Shown in pieces: positions 61,270 to 64,000 of a DNA stretch of 64,000 nt. Made by a program: the position numbers and the translations under genes. The stretch lies in contig JAHRHY010000022.1 of assembly GCA_019671135.1 (NCBI GenBank), positions 753,001 to 817,000 of the forward strand, in the 5' to 3' direction. This DNA is from Linnemannia hyalina (lineage: Eukaryota; Mortierellomycota; Mortierellomycetes; Mortierellales; Mortierellaceae). Numbering within the stretch: position 1 is the first letter of the stretch; every line of letters begins with the position of its first letter. The notes beneath the pieces were generated by a model. It did no database searches, had not been told where the DNA came from, and saw only the letters and a program-made list of their open reading frames with translations.

Positions 61270-62340
61270 TAGTTGTAGATATAACAATTATATCGTTTAA
61301 AATAGACGTTCTTAAAACACATCACATATTTTATAATGCAAATGGCTATTATATTACAACGTTTCTATTGCATTTTGTGTGATAACAAGATAGAAAAAAT
61401 GTGTTGTTAATAGAGTAATTATATCGTTAAAAATAGACGTTTCTTAAAACACATCACATATTTCGTGATGCAAATGGGTATGAACATTGTAACATTTCTA
61501 TCGCATTTTGTGTGATAATAAGGTAGAGAAAATGTGTTGTTAACAGAGTAATCATGTCGTTGAAAATAGACGTTTCTTAAAACGTATCACATATTTCGTG
61601 ATGCAAATGGGTATGAACATTGTAACATTTCTATCGCATTTTGTATGATAATAAGGTAGAGAAAATGTGTTGTTTAAAGAGCAATTATGTCGTTAAAAAT
61701 AGACGTTTCTTAAAACGTATCACATATTTCGTGATGCAAATGGGTATGAACATTGTAACATTTCTATCGCATTTTGTGTGATAACAAGACAGAAAAAAGA
61801 AGTTGTTAACAGAATAATTATGTCGTTTAAAATAGACGTTTCTTAAAACGTATCCCATATTTCGTGATGCAAATGGGTATGAACATCGTGGCGTTTCTAT
61901 CGCATTTTGTGTGATAATAAGGTAGAGAAAATGTGTTGTTAACAGAGTAATTATGTCGTTTAAAATAGACGTTTCTTAAAACGTATCACATATTTCGTGA
62001 TGCAAATGGGTATGAACATTGTAACATTTCTATCGCATTTTGTGTGATAATAAGGTAGAGAAAATGTGTTGTTTAAAGAGCAATTATGTCGTTAAAAATG
62101 GACGTTTCTTAAAACACATCACATATTTCGTGATGCAAATGGGTATGAACATTGTAACATTTCTATCGCATTTTGTGTGATAACAAGACAGAAAAAAGAA
62201 GTTGTTAACAGAATAATTATGTCGTTTAAAATAGACGTTTCTTAAAACGTATCCCATATTTCGTGATGCAAATGGGTATGAACATTGTGACATTTCTATC
62301 GCATTTTGTGTGATAACAAGACAGAAAAAAGAAGTTGTAT
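61270..62340. repeat. Satellite: ~8 tandem units of 133 bp with a 399-bp higher order
   Basis: The AATAGACGT landmark recurs at 61301, 61432, 61565, 61698, 61831, 61964, 62097 (AATGGACGT) and 62230, i.e. steps of 131, then 133. Variant words (ACAAGACAGAAAAAAGAAG) recur every third unit (about 61785, 62184), so units 61565-61963 and 61964-62362 form a three-unit higher-order repeat. Confidence 0.85.
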
Positions 62341-62579
62341 AAATAAAAGTTATGTAGACTTAGGAAATGTCTATAAAATATCGTTTGTATACTTTGGTGG
62401 TTGGGAGAAAATTGGTGGTTACAAAAAAGTGCTCGCAAAACCGCCATGATGAAGTACTTTAACATCTGGTTGAGGGGCTTGCTCCCCTATCGTGTTTATC
62501 GTTAATAGTTTTAAAAAATCCAAAAGTGTGTTATATAAAGGAATTTTTGCTAATAGTTTACCAGGTTGTAATTACAGTC

Positions 62580-63839
62580 ATGTCAAACTTAAAGCGCCTA
62601 TTTCAACGGTTGTTAGAGGATGAATGGACTTTTTTGGATGCAGAATGGCCTACGCAAGAACCATCCAATAATCATAGGACTGCGTTGAAGCTAGTAGCAC
62701 ACATGAAAACTGTTAAAGACTTACTTATAAGAAGATTAGGTGCAATTCCTGTATTCTACTTTCTTGTAGTTATTTGGTCTCTCAAGCAGTATCCAGGTCC
62801 ATACAGAGAAGTCGACAAAGGATTGTTGATATTGTACCACTTAGTTGCAGGCTTGGCAATGGATGGAATGTCAACCCACATACCAAAAAGTAGTTTCCAC
62901 TCCATTCATACAGAGTTCTACAAGACTAACTATAATGTGCATTCGAAGCATATTAACCATGCACTTGCGAATATGTTCTCCACATTTCCTATACGCTTGA
63001 TTTCTGCTAAACTCAGGAATCCACCACTATTCCCACATGTAACATTGCATTTGGATGGTCATGATACACGTCTTTCATGTGAAGAAAAGTCTAGCTCAGA
63101 CATGTACTCTTACAAGCTGAAGAAATCTGGTGTAAGAACGCAAGTGTGTGTCGATTGCAATGGCATGGCAATACTAGTCTCTAAATCGCTACCTTGCAAG
63201 GATAACAACGATGGTACTATGTTGGTTGGTATGAAGATACATAAGCACATCCACGAGCTAGATTGTATTGCATTGGATGGAGGGTACACACAATACATTA
63301 AGAAAATAGTAGAAGAAACAAGCATGAGCAAGAAAAACTTTTGTTATCCAATTCGCAAAAGCCGTGGGAAAGATCTTGCACAAGATGAAACTAACTACAA
63401 TAAGATTTTCGGCAGTTTCCGCTCTCAGATAGAAGCCGAATTTGGAGATCTTGGAGCAACCTTTGAGAAGCACAACAATAGGAAACCAGTGTTGGTAACC
63501 AAGATAGAAACATATAATTTGCAATTGCGATTGTGTCTCTTACTTATGAACATCAAGAAGATGGTGGCACTACTGCAGTTAAATCTGGAACCCATTCATA
63601 GTGCCTGGATTAGAGATGGCTTCGACTTTCCATATGCCAATGGTGCAATGGAACAAATCTTGGATTATATTCCAGTGGATGAGATGTTGCATGATGCACG
63701 AGATATAACAAAGTTACAAGAGCAGTTCTTGGAGATGACTACTATGGATGTCGAGGATAAACAACGGGAAGAGCCGACTAATAAGCGACGTGAAATTTTT
63801 GCAGGAGTGGAGATTCCATCATATAAGCGTACAAAGTAA
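62580..63839 (+). CDS. Divergent DDE transposase of the same family
   Basis: 419 aa from MSNLKRLFQRLLEDEWTFLD, aligning with MDLTKHFQQLLDDHWTFLN of the three copies; an in-frame ATG-like start at 62526 is less likely. Roughly half the residues match. All three catalytic blocks are present (HLDGHDTR, IALDGGY, RSQIEAEFGDLG), as are SADMYSYKLKKSG-like and FEKHNNRKPVLV text. The C-terminus is acidic then basic (IPSYKRTK). The frame is intact. The conserved pattern across this distance, with changes concentrated outside the motifs, supports a functional protein family. Confidence 0.8.
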   Translation: MSNLKRLFQRLLEDEWTFLDAEWPTQEPSNNHRTALKLVAHMKTVKDLLIRRLGAIPVFYFLVVIWSLKQYPGPYREVDKGLLILYHLVAGLAMDGMSTHIPKSSFHSIHTEFYKTNYNVHSKHINHALANMFSTFPIRLISAKLRNPPLFPHVTLHLDGHDTRLSCEEKSSSDMYSYKLKKSGVRTQVCVDCNGMAILVSKSLPCKDNNDGTMLVGMKIHKHIHELDCIALDGGYTQYIKKIVEETSMSKKNFCYPIRKSRGKDLAQDETNYNKIFGSFRSQIEAEFGDLGATFEKHNNRKPVLVTKIETYNLQLRLCLLLMNIKKMVALLQLNLEPIHSAWIRDGFDFPYANGAMEQILDYIPVDEMLHDARDITKLQEQFLEMTTMDVEDKQREEPTNKRREIFAGVEIPSYKRTK

Positions 63840-63884
63840 GCCCATTGTAATTTTTAAAAACTATCTATTAGCATTCTTAACGTA

Positions 63885-63892
63885 TATAAATA
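63885..63892 (+). promoter_or_regulatory. TATA box of a probable second gene beyond the window
   Basis: TATAAATA shortly after the transposase stop, the same octamer that precedes the second gene in copies 1-3. If spacing is kept, that gene would start near 64100, outside the window. Confidence 0.4.
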
Positions 63893-64000
63893 TCCTTGAA
63901 CCCGCGAACAGTTCTGCATTGCAATGTGGTGAAATTCATATACGGAACTTGGCCATCGGGATATTCTTCCAGCCATGCAACGATCTTTGTTTCTAAACTA

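Overview
The window looks like nuclear DNA of an early-diverging fungus, most probably Mortierellomycotina. This is an inference from an NLR-type gene (helical N-terminus, NACHT, pentapeptide, WD40), an RNI-type LRR family with near-identical 28-residue repeats, short GT-AG introns (92 and 115 bp) and the TE repertoire; no marker gene settles it. Host genes are few: an intact two-exon LRR protein (32728-35975), a 241-aa hypothetical protein (37490-38215), a GC-rich secreted Cys-rich protein (20105-20851), a broken NLR gene (40645-52045) and two LRR fragments. Most of the rest is transposable elements inserted into one another.

Layout. 1-11.5 kb: a minus-strand Helitron relic, cut by a mariner-type foldback element (783-1637) and by a small LTR retroelement (1678-10971, TSD GTCGG), whose 5' LTR is itself cut by a DDE transposon (5075-10880). 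11.5-19.4 kb: an LTR-like remnant, a foldback, three head-to-tail non-autonomous Helitrons of about 1.2 kb and a defective coding Helitron. 19.4-22.2 kb: an LRR fragment, the secreted-protein gene, a purine-rich tract and an LSU rRNA scrap. 22.2-29.5 kb: a Tc1-type element split by a young self-priming chromodomain Gypsy element. 29.7-32.6 kb: a conventional Harbinger transposase relic and nested foldbacks. 32.7-40.6 kb: host genes, rRNA fragments and solo repeats. 40.6-52 kb: the NLR gene with a solo LTR, a solo terminal repeat and a full DDE transposon inside it. 52-60 kb: MITEs, a solo LTR, an LRR fragment and a third DDE transposon. 60-64 kb: a perfect 213-bp-arm palindrome, a 133-bp satellite and a divergent fourth DDE transposase.

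The most unusual item is the DDE transposon family present as three full copies, two solo repeats and one divergent relative. It has a two-gene layout: a Harbinger-like transposase of about 429 aa with D, D and E motifs, and a 740-753 aa acidic protein with two Cys/His modules and three or four copies of an unfamiliar ~65-residue repeat. Each copy is flanked by ~495-bp DIRECT terminal repeats, like LTRs. The whole unit makes 3-bp target duplications (TTT, TAT), and solo 495-bp repeats have their own 3-bp duplications (CAG, TTA). The two repeats of one copy resemble each other more than those of other copies. I know of no described DDE_Tnp_4 family with this organisation; no database could be searched here.
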